Shown: positions 8,905 to 16,600 of the stretch, piece after piece
Layout of the letters: each line of letters starts with the position of its first letter
Position numbering within the stretch: the first letter of the stretch is position 1
Assembly: GCA_937859535.1 (NCBI GenBank)
Contig: CALLYL010000022.1
Coordinates: forward strand, 1-38,568
DNA from: an uncultured Myxococcales bacterium
GTDB taxonomy: Bacteria; Myxococcota_A; Polyangia; Palsa-1104; JAEUJZ01
Length of the DNA stretch: 38,568 nucleotides
Reading direction: 5' to 3'
Program-made: the position numbers and the translations under genes
Notes under the pieces: generated by a model
Told to the model about the DNA's origin: nothing
Databases searched by the model: none
Seen by the model: only the letters and a program-made list of their open reading frames with translations

Positions 8905-9729
8905 ATGGCAATCCCTCAAGTTCCAGATTCTGCGCTGCGCAACCCGTTTCGCACCGACCTCCTTTCGGGTCAGGTCGCCATCGTCACTGGAGGTGGGACT
9001 GGCATCGGTCGGGCGATTGCCCTCGAGCTGGCCGAGTGTGGTGCCAAGCTCGCCATCTGTGGACGCCGTCCCGATCCGATTGCCCAGGTCGCCGCCGAAA
9101 TCCAGGCCAAGGGCGGAACCTGCGTTCATCGCACCTGCGACATTCGCGAACCCGAACAGATCGCCGCCTTCGTGGCCACCGTCAAAGCAGAGCTTGGCCG
9201 CATCGACATACTCGTCAACAACGCCGGCGGTCAGCGCCCCTTTCCCGCCGCCCACATGCCGCTTGTCAACTTCGAGAAGGTCGTCAAAAACAACCTCATC
9301 GGCACCTTCGCGATGACCCAGGCGGTGGCCCAGCAAGCGATGATTCCGCAACAGAGCGGCACGATCATCAACATCATCGCGATGATCTATCGCGGCTTTC
9401 CCGGCATGGCGCACACCGGTGCGGCTCGGGCGGGCGTCGACAACCTGACCAAGAGCCTCGCCGTCGAGTGGTCGCAATACCGCATTCGCTGTAACGCCGT
9501 TGCCCCTGGCATCATCCGTACCTCGGGCACCGACCGTTATCCAGAGGAGCTGCTCCACATCGCTCGGCGCAGCACACCCTGGAAGCGTTTGGGGGTTTCC
9601 GAGGAAGTCGCCCACCTGGTCACCTTCCTGGCCAGCCCCGCAGCCGACTACGTAACCGGCTCGACCTATTACATCGATGGCGGCGCGTCTCTGTGGGGCG
9701 ATATGTTTCCCCTACCCGACGACGAGTAG
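8905..9729 (+). CDS. SDR-family oxidoreductase, PECR/DECR (enoyl/dienoyl-CoA reductase)-like
   Basis: 274-residue Rossmann-fold dehydrogenase. The cofactor motif TGGGTGIGRA is at about residues 29-38, with CGRR after beta-2, NNAGG at about residues 107-111 and the C-terminal GSTYYIDGG. The usual SDR Ser...YxxxK site is missing: the region reads IYRGFPGMAHTGAARAGV, so HTGAAR replaces YxxxK. This pattern, with DNLTKSLAVEW after it, matches peroxisomal trans-2-enoyl-CoA reductase and 2,4-dienoyl-CoA reductase relatives, where a Tyr further upstream serves catalysis; here that would be the Tyr in MIYRG. A role in unsaturated fatty acyl-CoA reduction is therefore inferred. The ATG lacks a Shine-Dalgarno at normal spacing, and a -10-like TAAAGT sits seven nt upstream, so the mRNA may be leaderless. 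Confidence 0.8.
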   Translation: MAIPQVPDSALRNPFRTDLLSGQVAIVTGGGTGIGRAIALELAECGAKLAICGRRPDPIAQVAAEIQAKGGTCVHRTCDIREPEQIAAFVATVKAELGRIDILVNNAGGQRPFPAAHMPLVNFEKVVKNNLIGTFAMTQAVAQQAMIPQQSGTIINIIAMIYRGFPGMAHTGAARAGVDNLTKSLAVEWSQYRIRCNAVAPGIIRTSGTDRYPEELLHIARRSTPWKRLGVSEEVAHLVTFLASPAADYVTGSTYYIDGGASLWGDMFPLPDDE

Positions 9730-9784
9730 CTGGCAAAAATGCGGTGTTGTTTGGCCGCAGAGCGTGCTTTGATTCGCCAAAGGT

Positions 9785-10948
9785 ATGACCTGGCGAAACA
9801 AAAAAGCGCTGTGGGCGATGGGTCTTGGGTCGGTTCTGCTTGGCCTCCTGTGGCTGCGGCTGCATGGTCCGTGGCGGAATTCGTCTGCACCGCTTCCGCA
9901 ATCGCACGAATCAGCTAGTGCACAACTGAACGGCCTGTCCGGATCGGTGGGCAGTGGGCCGCTTGTGAGCAGTGAGGCTTCGGCGGAAGCGGTCGAAAAG
10001 CTGCCGATTCCGCCGTGCTGGGAGGGTCTGTTCGCACTCGATGAACACCCGAGCTTGCTCAGCTTGCGCGATGCCCTGCGGGCGGCGATTGCCGGCGAAG
10101 ATCCGCTGCTCATCGACTACTTGCAAGAGCGACTTGCCGAGGTGATTGGCGGCGATCCAGCCTCGGCTTTGGCGGTCGTGGGCTGGGCCACGGAGTCGGG
10201 ACCACCGCTGTCGAATCATCTGCTCGCAGCAGTCAAGCACACGGCGGCGGTCCAGCAAAAAGCGGTCGCCGACAAGCTGCTCGCGCTCGGAGCGGATGGG
10301 AAGCAGGGACTCGATGTACGGCGGGCGGCGCTCGACGCGCTGGAAACCCAGCGGACGCTGTCACCCGATGCGCTCGGCCAGCTCAAGAGCGTGGCAATGG
10401 ACCAGCATGCCGATGAAGTGGCATGGATGGCGACGCGGACCATCGGCAAGGTGATGACCGAGGAGTTTGGACGCAGCGGCGCGGCGGATTCGTACATGAA
10501 AGAGCTGCTCGACATCGGCCAGCACTCGGCAGACACGGCGGTGCGTTCGTTGGCGCTGGAGATGCCTTCCTACGGCAACATTCCGGTCGATAAGTCGGCG
10601 CTTTCGCAGCTCGGTCAGGTGCTGGCGCGTGACTCGGACCGCGCAGTGCGCGAGATGGCGGCGTTTCGGCTCGGCTTGTCGCGTGATCCCGGGGAAGCGC
10701 TATCACATCTGGGCGGCGCATTTGCGGGCGAGCGAGACCTATGCGTGCGCTGGGCGATTTTTCGCTTTGCGGTGCGGGCCGCCGGTGCGAAGGCGCTGCC
10801 GCTGCTCGATAAGCTGTCCAAGATCGAGCCCCGGCTGCGTCCCGATTACGAAGACTTTGTCGCCATCTATGCTCGCGGCACCGTCGATTTTGCGCGGGTC
10901 TGGCTCGAAAAACCGGAGCGCATTCAGTGCCTCGATGAGGGGGAATGA
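9785..10948 (+). CDS. HEAT-repeat-like protein with N-terminal membrane anchor
   Basis: 387 residues. Lys/Arg residues followed by a hydrophobic stretch (ALWAMGLGSVLLGLLWL, about residues 8-25) form a signal anchor, so the rest is probably periplasmic. The body is almost all alpha-helical, with repeated helix pairs such as DVRRAALDALETQ, DEVAWMATRTIGKV and DRAVREMAAFRLGLS, which fits HEAT/Armadillo-type repeats. Proteins of this type are usually scaffolds; no catalytic motif is visible. Its stop overlaps the start of the next gene, also a HEAT-type protein, so they form one operon and may bind each other. Confidence 0.7.
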   Translation: MTWRNKKALWAMGLGSVLLGLLWLRLHGPWRNSSAPLPQSHESASAQLNGLSGSVGSGPLVSSEASAEAVEKLPIPPCWEGLFALDEHPSLLSLRDALRAAIAGEDPLLIDYLQERLAEVIGGDPASALAVVGWATESGPPLSNHLLAAVKHTAAVQQKAVADKLLALGADGKQGLDVRRAALDALETQRTLSPDALGQLKSVAMDQHADEVAWMATRTIGKVMTEEFGRSGAADSYMKELLDIGQHSADTAVRSLALEMPSYGNIPVDKSALSQLGQVLARDSDRAVREMAAFRLGLSRDPGEALSHLGGAFAGERDLCVRWAIFRFAVRAAGAKALPLLDKLSKIEPRLRPDYEDFVAIYARGTVDFARVWLEKPERIQCLDEGE

Positions 10949-11994
10949 TGCGGCGTCGCCTACTCAGTCTGCTGCTACTCGGTCTGCTCGGGCCGCTCTC
11001 ACTCGGCGTCGGCCTGGCTGCCCCGGAGCAGTCTTTGTCCGTTTCTCCCCCGCCGCCGATCGGGCAAAAGGTCTGCTCGCTTGCCGACCAGCTTCAGACG
11101 CTACGGGTCGGGCTGTTGCGGGGATCTCCTTCACTGAAGAAGTTCTTGCGGCGACAACTGCGCGAGCGAGCCCCAGCGATTTCCGAAGCCGAGCTGCGCG
11201 CCGCCTTCGAGCGGGAGCATGATCCGGCCATGATCGAGGAGCTGAGCGGGGCACTGGCGGCGCGGATGGCCCGACTCGGTGAGCCGGAAGCGCTGCGAGC
11301 ACCCCTGTCCAGAGCGATGAGCGATTCCGATCCTGCGGCGCGAGCGGCGGCGGTGCGCGGCCTGCGCGGTACCGGCTCGGTCGAAGCGATGGCCAAGCTC
11401 GGTGCCGTCGACTACACGCGACTTATCCACGATCCGGCCCCGATGGTGCGGCAAGCGGTGGTTCAAAACCTGCTGACCGAAAGCGCCGAGGTCTACTTTG
11501 GCCACGATCGGGCCGTCTCCGAACAGGCGATTGCGGTTGCGCTGGCTGCTCGCTCGGGTCCGGCGGCCGATCCGGCCCTGGCGGCCAAGCTTTTGTCCGA
11601 AGTCTCGACCGAATCGGTGGGCTCCCAGGCTGTTGCCGAGCTTCTGTCACTGCTCGATGGCCCCGCCGATTCCAGCCTTGTGGCGCTGCGTGCCAGCATC
11701 GTCACCGCGCTCGGTGGGGTGCCGTCTTCCGAGTCGGCACGGGTGGTGACGCGGCTGTCCGATCTCTATCGCCAAGACTCCGCCCGTGAGGTGCGCCGGG
11801 CCGTGCTGCAAGCGCTGGTGCGGCTCCAGATGGCGCGGGCGGTGCCGCTGCTCGATGCGCTGCGCTCGGTCGATGCCGGACTGACGGCGGAGATCGACGC
11901 CTGGCAGCGAGCGCTCCAGAGCGGACTTCAAGAATGGACCTTGCTGCTGCGTGAAAAACAGCGGCTTTCACCAGACCCCCCCCAACCACACTAG
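10945..11994 (+). CDS. HEAT-repeat-like secreted protein
   Basis: 349 residues (348 if the second ATG at 10948 is used). It begins inside the stop region of the preceding HEAT gene (AATGATG), a sign of translational coupling. A signal peptide (RRRLLSLLLLGLLGPLSLGVGLAAP) is followed by repeated helical units: SDSDPAARAAAVRGLRG, DPAPMVRQAVVQNLL and DSAREVRRAVLQALVRL have the Pro/Arg positions of HEAT repeats. Likely a periplasmic scaffold paired with its neighbour. Eleven bp after its stop begins the small M23-like protein, so the three genes are probably co-transcribed. Confidence 0.7.
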   Translation: MMRRRLLSLLLLGLLGPLSLGVGLAAPEQSLSVSPPPPIGQKVCSLADQLQTLRVGLLRGSPSLKKFLRRQLRERAPAISEAELRAAFEREHDPAMIEELSGALAARMARLGEPEALRAPLSRAMSDSDPAARAAAVRGLRGTGSVEAMAKLGAVDYTRLIHDPAPMVRQAVVQNLLTESAEVYFGHDRAVSEQAIAVALAARSGPAADPALAAKLLSEVSTESVGSQAVAELLSLLDGPADSSLVALRASIVTALGGVPSSESARVVTRLSDLYRQDSAREVRRAVLQALVRLQMARAVPLLDALRSVDAGLTAEIDAWQRALQSGLQEWTLLLREKQRLSPDPPQPH

Positions 11995-12005
11995 GAGGTA
12001 TGACC

Positions 12006-12572
12006 ATGCAGACTCGATTTTTGCTAGGGACACTCGGCCTGATCGCACTTGGTGCCACGCTGCTCGGTGGCGAAGCCAAGGGCCGAGCCGCGACCGCCAA
12101 CGGCCCAATTTGCGACCCGAACGCCCGCGTCAACTCGACCACCTATTACTCGTGCAGCGGCGGCTCGCACACCGCGCTCGATATTGCCAACGGTACGTGC
12201 AGCGTGTGGAACTACCGGGCGATGCTGGTCGGCTCGTACCGCTACACCTCGTACGCAGGCTGTGCCAATAGCTGCGGGAGCTGCTCGGCGGGCGCGGGCT
12301 GCTGCAACGGCGGCGCGGGCAACTACTTCGTGGTGTCCGGTGGCAGCGGCTGGGACTTCCGCCAGCTTCACGCCAACAACCCAAGCGCGACCATCACCAC
12401 CGACCGAGGTGCCATCGGACTCATCGGCTCGACCGGCAACTCGACCGGCGCGCACTCCCACTCCGACAACCGCCAGTACGGAACCCGCAAGACGGCCTGG
12501 TACACCGCCGTCGGCACCACCTGCGGCTCCAGCGGCTACTGCAACAACCGCGTCGGCACCCCCACCCTGTAA
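12006..12572 (+). CDS. Small Cys-rich M23 (LytM-like) peptidase-domain protein
   Basis: 188 residues. AGGAGG is 7 nt before this ATG, which favours it over the ATG at 12000. A signal peptide ends near AKGRAA. The mature part carries the metal-site pattern of M23 endopeptidases: HTALD (HxxxD, H55/D59), a middle His in FRQLHAN (H122), and HSH (H150/H152) preceded by [10 protein letters not shown], the usual family lead-in. It also has ten Cys, several clustered in [15 protein letters not shown], which is unusual for M23 and suggests disulfide stabilisation. Predicted secreted peptidoglycan or peptide endopeptidase, or a binding relative. It is the third gene of the HEAT-protein operon. The family call rests on motif order, since overall similarity cannot be scored here. 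Confidence 0.65.
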   Translation: MQTRFLLGTLGLIALGATLLGGEAKGRAATANGPICDPNARVNSTTYYSCSGGSHTALDIANGTCSVWNYRAMLVGSYRYTSYAGCANSCGSCSAGAGCCNGGAGNYFVVSGGSGWDFRQLHANNPSATITTDRGAIGLIGSTGNSTGAHSHSDNRQYGTRKTAWYTAVGTTCGSSGYCNNRVGTPTL

Positions 12573-12853
12573 CCCCCCCGTCCCGAGGCCCGCGTCCCCC
12601 AATCCATCCCCCAAAGCTCGTCAAAAGTGTGCGGAGGCGTGCTCCGGTAACAAAAACGTTCGTCAAAAGTGTACGGAGGCGTGCTCCGGCAGCGAAAGTG
12701 CTGGGCAAAAGTGTGCGGAGGCGTGCTCCGGCAGCGAAAGTGCTGGGCAAAAGTGTGCGGAGAGCGGCTCCGCATGAATGGGACGAACGGGATGGGCGCG
12801 GGCTTGCGGCGATGGCGGTTTTGGCAAGTTGCGCTAGATTGCACAGCACGACG
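12573..12853. other. Intergenic region holding a 42-bp tandem repeat array
   Basis: C-rich spacer followed by four repeat copies (listed separately) and then about 80 bp leading to the GGQ-protein gene. Because the unit is a multiple of three, open frames run through it on the plus strand. I see no good start or ribosome-binding site to support translation of the array. Confidence 0.5.
12622..12773 (+). repeat. 42-bp tandem repeat, about 3.6 copies, each with a small hairpin
   Basis: Copies of CAAAAGTGTGCGGAGGCGTG-type units begin at 12622, 12664, 12706 and 12748, exactly 42 bp apart. Copies 2 and 3 are nearly identical; copy 1 differs in the spacer and copy 4 is partial. Each copy has CGGAG and CTCCG arms around a 5-nt loop. 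In copy 4 the loop changes from GCGTG to AGCGG while both arms are kept and the stem gains a G-C pair. Confidence 0.85.
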
Positions 12854-13231
12854 ATGGAAGCTGCTCCCCCGCATATTCGCGCCATGGCGCGGGCCTCGCT
12901 GGCCCTAGATGACGACAAGCTCACCGCAGAGTGCGACGTGGACTTGTTTATCGCCAGCGGTCCCGGTGGTCAGCACCGCAACAAGACCGAGAGTGCCGTC
13001 CGCCTCCATCACCGCCCCAGCGGCATCGTCGTCACCGCCACCGAGCGCCGCAGCCAGATCCAAAATCGCCAGGTCGCCCTAGAGCGCCTCCGCGAAAAGC
13101 TCACCGCCCTCACCTTCATCCCCAAGCCCCGCCGCCCCACCAAGCCCAGTCGCAGCTCCAAAGAGCGACGCCTCACCGAAAAGAAGCGAGACGGCGAAGT
13201 AAAAAAACTCCGCCGCCCCAGCTACGACTGA
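12854..13231 (+). CDS. ArfB-like GGQ-domain release factor protein (ribosome rescue)
   Basis: 125 residues with the class-I release-factor catalytic loop [18 protein letters not shown] (GGQ at about residues 44-46), the element that triggers peptidyl-tRNA hydrolysis in the ribosomal peptidyl-transferase centre. No codon-recognition domains are present. The C-terminus is a basic tail ([19 protein letters not shown] and on) closely resembling the tail that ArfB/YaeJ and ICT1 insert into the empty mRNA channel, so stalled-ribosome rescue is the likely role. The start at 12854 is set by the expected N-terminus; no clear Shine-Dalgarno is seen, and in-frame starts at 12884 and upstream through the tandem repeats (12629) exist. 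It converges on the next gene with 12 bp between the stops. Confidence 0.8.
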   Translation: MEAAPPHIRAMARASLALDDDKLTAECDVDLFIASGPGGQHRNKTESAVRLHHRPSGIVVTATERRSQIQNRQVALERLREKLTALTFIPKPRRPTKPSRSSKERRLTEKKRDGEVKKLRRPSYD

Positions 13232-13243
13232 TGATGTGAGGGA

Positions 13244-16200
13244 CTAGCCGACGAGGAAGCCGAGGTGGTGGGCCGGGGTGACGATGCCGTCCACTCGCAG
13301 CTTCCCGTGCTGGAACAAGCTCCGCGCCTCGGCCTTACCCGAAGCCAGCAGCGCCAGGTCTTCATCCGAGAGCGTGATGGTCGTCTTCGCGCCCTCGACC
13401 CGCCCTTCGGTCAGCGTACCGCCAGCGTCCACCGCAAACGCCGCGTCCGGCGACTTCACCACAAACTGCACCAGCCCCCCAAGGCCAGCCGAAAGCCCCG
13501 GCTGCTTCGCCAGCTTGTCCTTGAGCGCCGCAATGATCTGCGGAGCCTTCGCCCCCTGTGCGGGTGCCGCTGCCTGAGCCGCTGCCGGTGCTGCCGAGGT
13601 CGCCTTCGCTCCGCCACCGCCGAGCCGCGCCATTACCACCTGTTCGACCCGCTTTTTGTCCATCTTCATCAGGAACTCAAGCTTCTGGCTGGCCATCACG
13701 TTGCCGCCGATCTTGAGCTTCCCGTTCATAAACAGCTTCTGCGGGTTCGCCTTGCCCAGCACCATGTCGAGGAAGTCCGCGTTCGACAGGCTCAGCGTCA
13801 CGTCCGCGTCCTTCACCCCTTCCACCACCGAGCCTGGCGCGTTCTTGAGGTCAATGAAGTACGCCGAATCCGGTCCGCTCAGCTTGAACTGGAAGCTCGT
13901 CCCAATCTGCTTGGCAAGGTCGGGGCTGTCGGCGATGTAGCCGGTGATCGCCACAAAGATATCGCCCGAGGTCAGCACTGAAGCCGGATCAACCGCCGCC
14001 CCACCGGCTGGAGCTGCTGGAGCTGCCGCTGCCCCGCCACCTTTTTTCGCCAGCGCCGCGTCGATCTCGGCCTTGTCGATTTTCTTCAGGAACATCAGCT
14101 TCTGGCTGGCCATGATGTTGCCGCCGATCTTCAGCTTGCCGCCGAAGTACAGCTTGTTCGGATCGGCCTTCCCGGTGGTCATGTCGAGGAAGTCGCTGTC
14201 GAGCAGCTCCAGGGTGCAGTCCGGCGTGCCACTTGCGCCTGCCGTCACCGCGCCCTTGCCGTTCTTGAGGTCAATCGTCCACGCGCTGTCCGGACTCTTT
14301 AGCTGGAACTGGAACACCGTGCCGACCGTGCCGACGAGGTCCGGGTTCTTGCCGATATAGCCGCCAATCGCCGCAAACACATCACCGCTCGTCAGGACCG
14401 CCGGAGCCGCCGGAGCCGTTGCACTGGCCTGCGCTGCTGCCGCCGCCTTGGGCTTGGCTTTTGGCTGCGGGATCTCGGTGTACAGCTCGACGGCTGCGTT
14501 CGAGATCACGACCTTGTTTCGCTCGACCACGATGACGCGGGCGATGACGCGGGTGTCCGACTCTTTCCACAGCTCGATCTTCAGCGTCTCGCCGGGGAAC
14601 ACCACGTCTGCGAAGCGGACCTTGATGCTCTTGAAGTAGCGGGGGTCGCCGCCGCAGATCTGGGTGACGACGTGCCGCCCCAGGTAGCCGAACGTACACA
14701 GGCCGTGGAGGATCGGTTTTTGGAAGCCAAACGCCGTCGCAAAGGTCGGATCGACGTGCAGCGGGTTCCAGTCGCCGCTCAGCCGGTAGACGAGCGCCTG
14801 TTCGTCGCCAATCTTGTCGGTGATCACGAAGTCAGCGGGGCGCTCCGGTGGCAGGTTGATGTCGGACGAGGGGCCTCGGTCGCCGCCCCAGCCGCCCGCG
14901 CCGCGCACGAACGTGGTCAGATCGTTTTTGGCGAGCAGCTCACCGGAGTCGACGTCATAGGTGTCGATGTGGGTGACGACGACCGCGTTTTTGCCCTTGT
15001 CGAAGATGTCGGAGATGCGGGCGCGGTGGCTGAGCTTGGCCTTGCTCGGCCACGGACGAACCACCTCGGTGTACTGCTCGCCGTGGAGGACGCGATCGAA
15101 GCCGTAGCGCAGGCCCGGTGCGGTCTTGCCCTCGGCGGCCAGCTTGAAGATGACCTTGAGGGCGGGTACCACCGCAAACGTCGGCAGGGCGTAGAAGCCG
15201 CTCGCGTTGTTTTCGTACAAAAAGCGCAGCTCTTTGTCGTCGGTCGAGTGCTTGCCGCCGCCGACCCCGAGCGCGTAGATGGTCAGGTCGCGCTCGTCGT
15301 AGCTGTTGTGCTGCTCGGGCAGCTCGTAGCCGAGTGCCTCGTCCACGTCGATGATGTCGTTGCCACCACGGCTCTTCGACTGGAGGTTGTTCATCACCGG
15401 CTGCATCGACGCGGTGATGTTCTCCGGGTGGGTGGCGCCGCTGAAGTTGGTGATGTCCGGCCACGCCTGGGCGATGTTTTCGGGGGTGATGGCCCGTCCG
15501 AGCTTCCAGATCTTGCCGGCGGTGCGCTCCCAGCGGAGCTTGGCGACGAAGCCGCCGCCGACCTCGAACAGGCCGCCGGTCTCTTGGCAGTCCTCGTGAC
15601 CTAAGTACAGGACCACCGGGCTGACGTATTCGGGCTTGAGCGCATCGACGACTTCCTTGGGCATGACCGTTTCGGTCAGGCGCGAACCGGCGAGCGGCGC
15701 GATGGTGTTGACGCGGATGTTCTTTTTGCTGCCCTCGACCGCGAGTGTGCTGGCAAAACCGACGAGTCCGAGCTTGGCGGCGCCGTAGTTGGCCTGGCCG
15801 AAGTTGCCGTAAATGCCCGCTGCCGACGAGGTAAAGATGATGCGGCCATAGCCCTGGTCCCGCATATACGGCCAGGCGGCGTGGGTGACGCGGAAGGCAC
15901 CGACCATGTGGACGCGAAAGATCAGATCCCAGTCCGCATCGGTCATTTTCGGGAAGCTGGTGTCGCGCAGGATGCCCGCGTTGTTGACGACGATGTCGAT
16001 GCGACCGTAGGTGTCGATCGCGGTTTTGACGATCGCCGCGCCGTCTTCCACGGAGTCGTAGTTTGCGACCGCTTCACCGCCCGCCGCCTTGATCTCGGCG
16101 ACGACTTTGTCGGCTGCGGCAGAAGACTTGCCACCACCCGTCGAGGTGCCACCGAGATCGTTGACCACGACCTTGGCCCCTCGGGCGGCGAACGCGAGTG

Positions 16201-16276
16201 CATGGCTGCGCCCTAGTCCCTGCCCAGCACCCGTGACAATAACCACTTTTCCGTCGAAGCGAAGCTGTCCCGACAT
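13244..16276 (-). CDS. Multifunctional beta-oxidation protein: SDR dehydrogenase + MaoC hydratase 2 + three SCP2 domains
   Basis: 1010 residues, domain order as in peroxisomal MFE-2 (HSD17B4). SDR part, about residues 1-300: TGAGQGLGRSHA cofactor motif, NDLGG, NNAGIL, and SSAAG...YGAAK (Ser/Tyr/Lys). Hotdog hydratase-2 part, about 310-590: GDWNPLHVDPTFA and PILHGLCTFGY carry the catalytic Asp/His. Three SCP2-like lipid-binding domains follow at about 617-733, 766-888 and 912-1010, joined by Ala/Pro-rich linkers; two have the near-identical core KLKIGGN(I/V)MASQKL. MFE-2 enzymes convert 2-enoyl-CoA to 3-ketoacyl-CoA in fatty acid or sterol side-chain breakdown. The start at 16276 has AGGA just upstream; the longer frame to 16375 lacks support. 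Confidence 0.9.
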   Translation of the reverse strand: MSGQLRFDGKVVIVTGAGQGLGRSHALAFAARGAKVVVNDLGGTSTGGGKSSAAADKVVAEIKAAGGEAVANYDSVEDGAAIVKTAIDTYGRIDIVVNNAGILRDTSFPKMTDADWDLIFRVHMVGAFRVTHAAWPYMRDQGYGRIIFTSSAAGIYGNFGQANYGAAKLGLVGFASTLAVEGSKKNIRVNTIAPLAGSRLTETVMPKEVVDALKPEYVSPVVLYLGHEDCQETGGLFEVGGGFVAKLRWERTAGKIWKLGRAITPENIAQAWPDITNFSGATHPENITASMQPVMNNLQSKSRGGNDIIDVDEALGYELPEQHNSYDERDLTIYALGVGGGKHSTDDKELRFLYENNASGFYALPTFAVVPALKVIFKLAAEGKTAPGLRYGFDRVLHGEQYTEVVRPWPSKAKLSHRARISDIFDKGKNAVVVTHIDTYDVDSGELLAKNDLTTFVRGAGGWGGDRGPSSDINLPPERPADFVITDKIGDEQALVYRLSGDWNPLHVDPTFATAFGFQKPILHGLCTFGYLGRHVVTQICGGDPRYFKSIKVRFADVVFPGETLKIELWKESDTRVIARVIVVERNKVVISNAAVELYTEIPQPKAKPKAAAAAQASATAPAAPAVLTSGDVFAAIGGYIGKNPDLVGTVGTVFQFQLKSPDSAWTIDLKNGKGAVTAGASGTPDCTLELLDSDFLDMTTGKADPNKLYFGGKLKIGGNIMASQKLMFLKKIDKAEIDAALAKKGGGAAAAPAAPAGGAAVDPASVLTSGDIFVAITGYIADSPDLAKQIGTSFQFKLSGPDSAYFIDLKNAPGSVVEGVKDADVTLSLSNADFLDMVLGKANPQKLFMNGKLKIGGNVMASQKLEFLMKMDKKRVEQVVMARLGGGGAKATSAAPAAAQAAAPAQGAKAPQIIAALKDKLAKQPGLSAGLGGLVQFVVKSPDAAFAVDAGGTLTEGRVEGAKTTITLSDEDLALLASGKAEARSLFQHGKLRVDGIVTPAHHLGFLVG

Positions 16277-16600
16277 CTGTCCTGTACTCCACCTGCTGTC
16301 TAGATCGTTGACACATCCATGTACTGCCGCAGCGCCACCGAAGTCAAACGTCGTGGCGTCGGCACGGTGCGCCATTTTGGATCAGTGATCCGATCGGTGG
16401 TGGGCAGGGTGCTCCATTTTGGAACATGAGTGGGCGCAACTGGGGCGGGGCGCGGGCGGCGGGGCTTCGTCGCGGCGCCAGTTCGGCTGCGCTTTCGCGG
16501 GCTTATGGGGCGACGGTTGCTCTTGGTACGGCGGGTGCTTTCTCCTCAAGGCAGCAGTGCAAAACGCGCAGCGGTGCCGCAGCACAAGGAGTCGATCGAC

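Noticed and set aside
8851-9615. 254-codon minus-strand frame opposite the SDR gene
   Set aside because: Shadow of a clear Rossmann-fold gene; no domain and no export or start signals.
12049-12777. 242-codon plus-strand frame covering the M23-like gene and the 42-bp repeats
   Set aside because: Out of frame with the motif-bearing M23 gene and composed mostly of Thr/Ala/Pro/Arg. Its Cys-rich repeat tail is a by-product of the 42-bp unit.
14672-15604. 310-codon plus-strand frame opposite the MFE-2-like gene
   Set aside because: Antisense to well-supported SDR and hydratase domains; Val/Asp/Gly-rich shadow composition with no domain.
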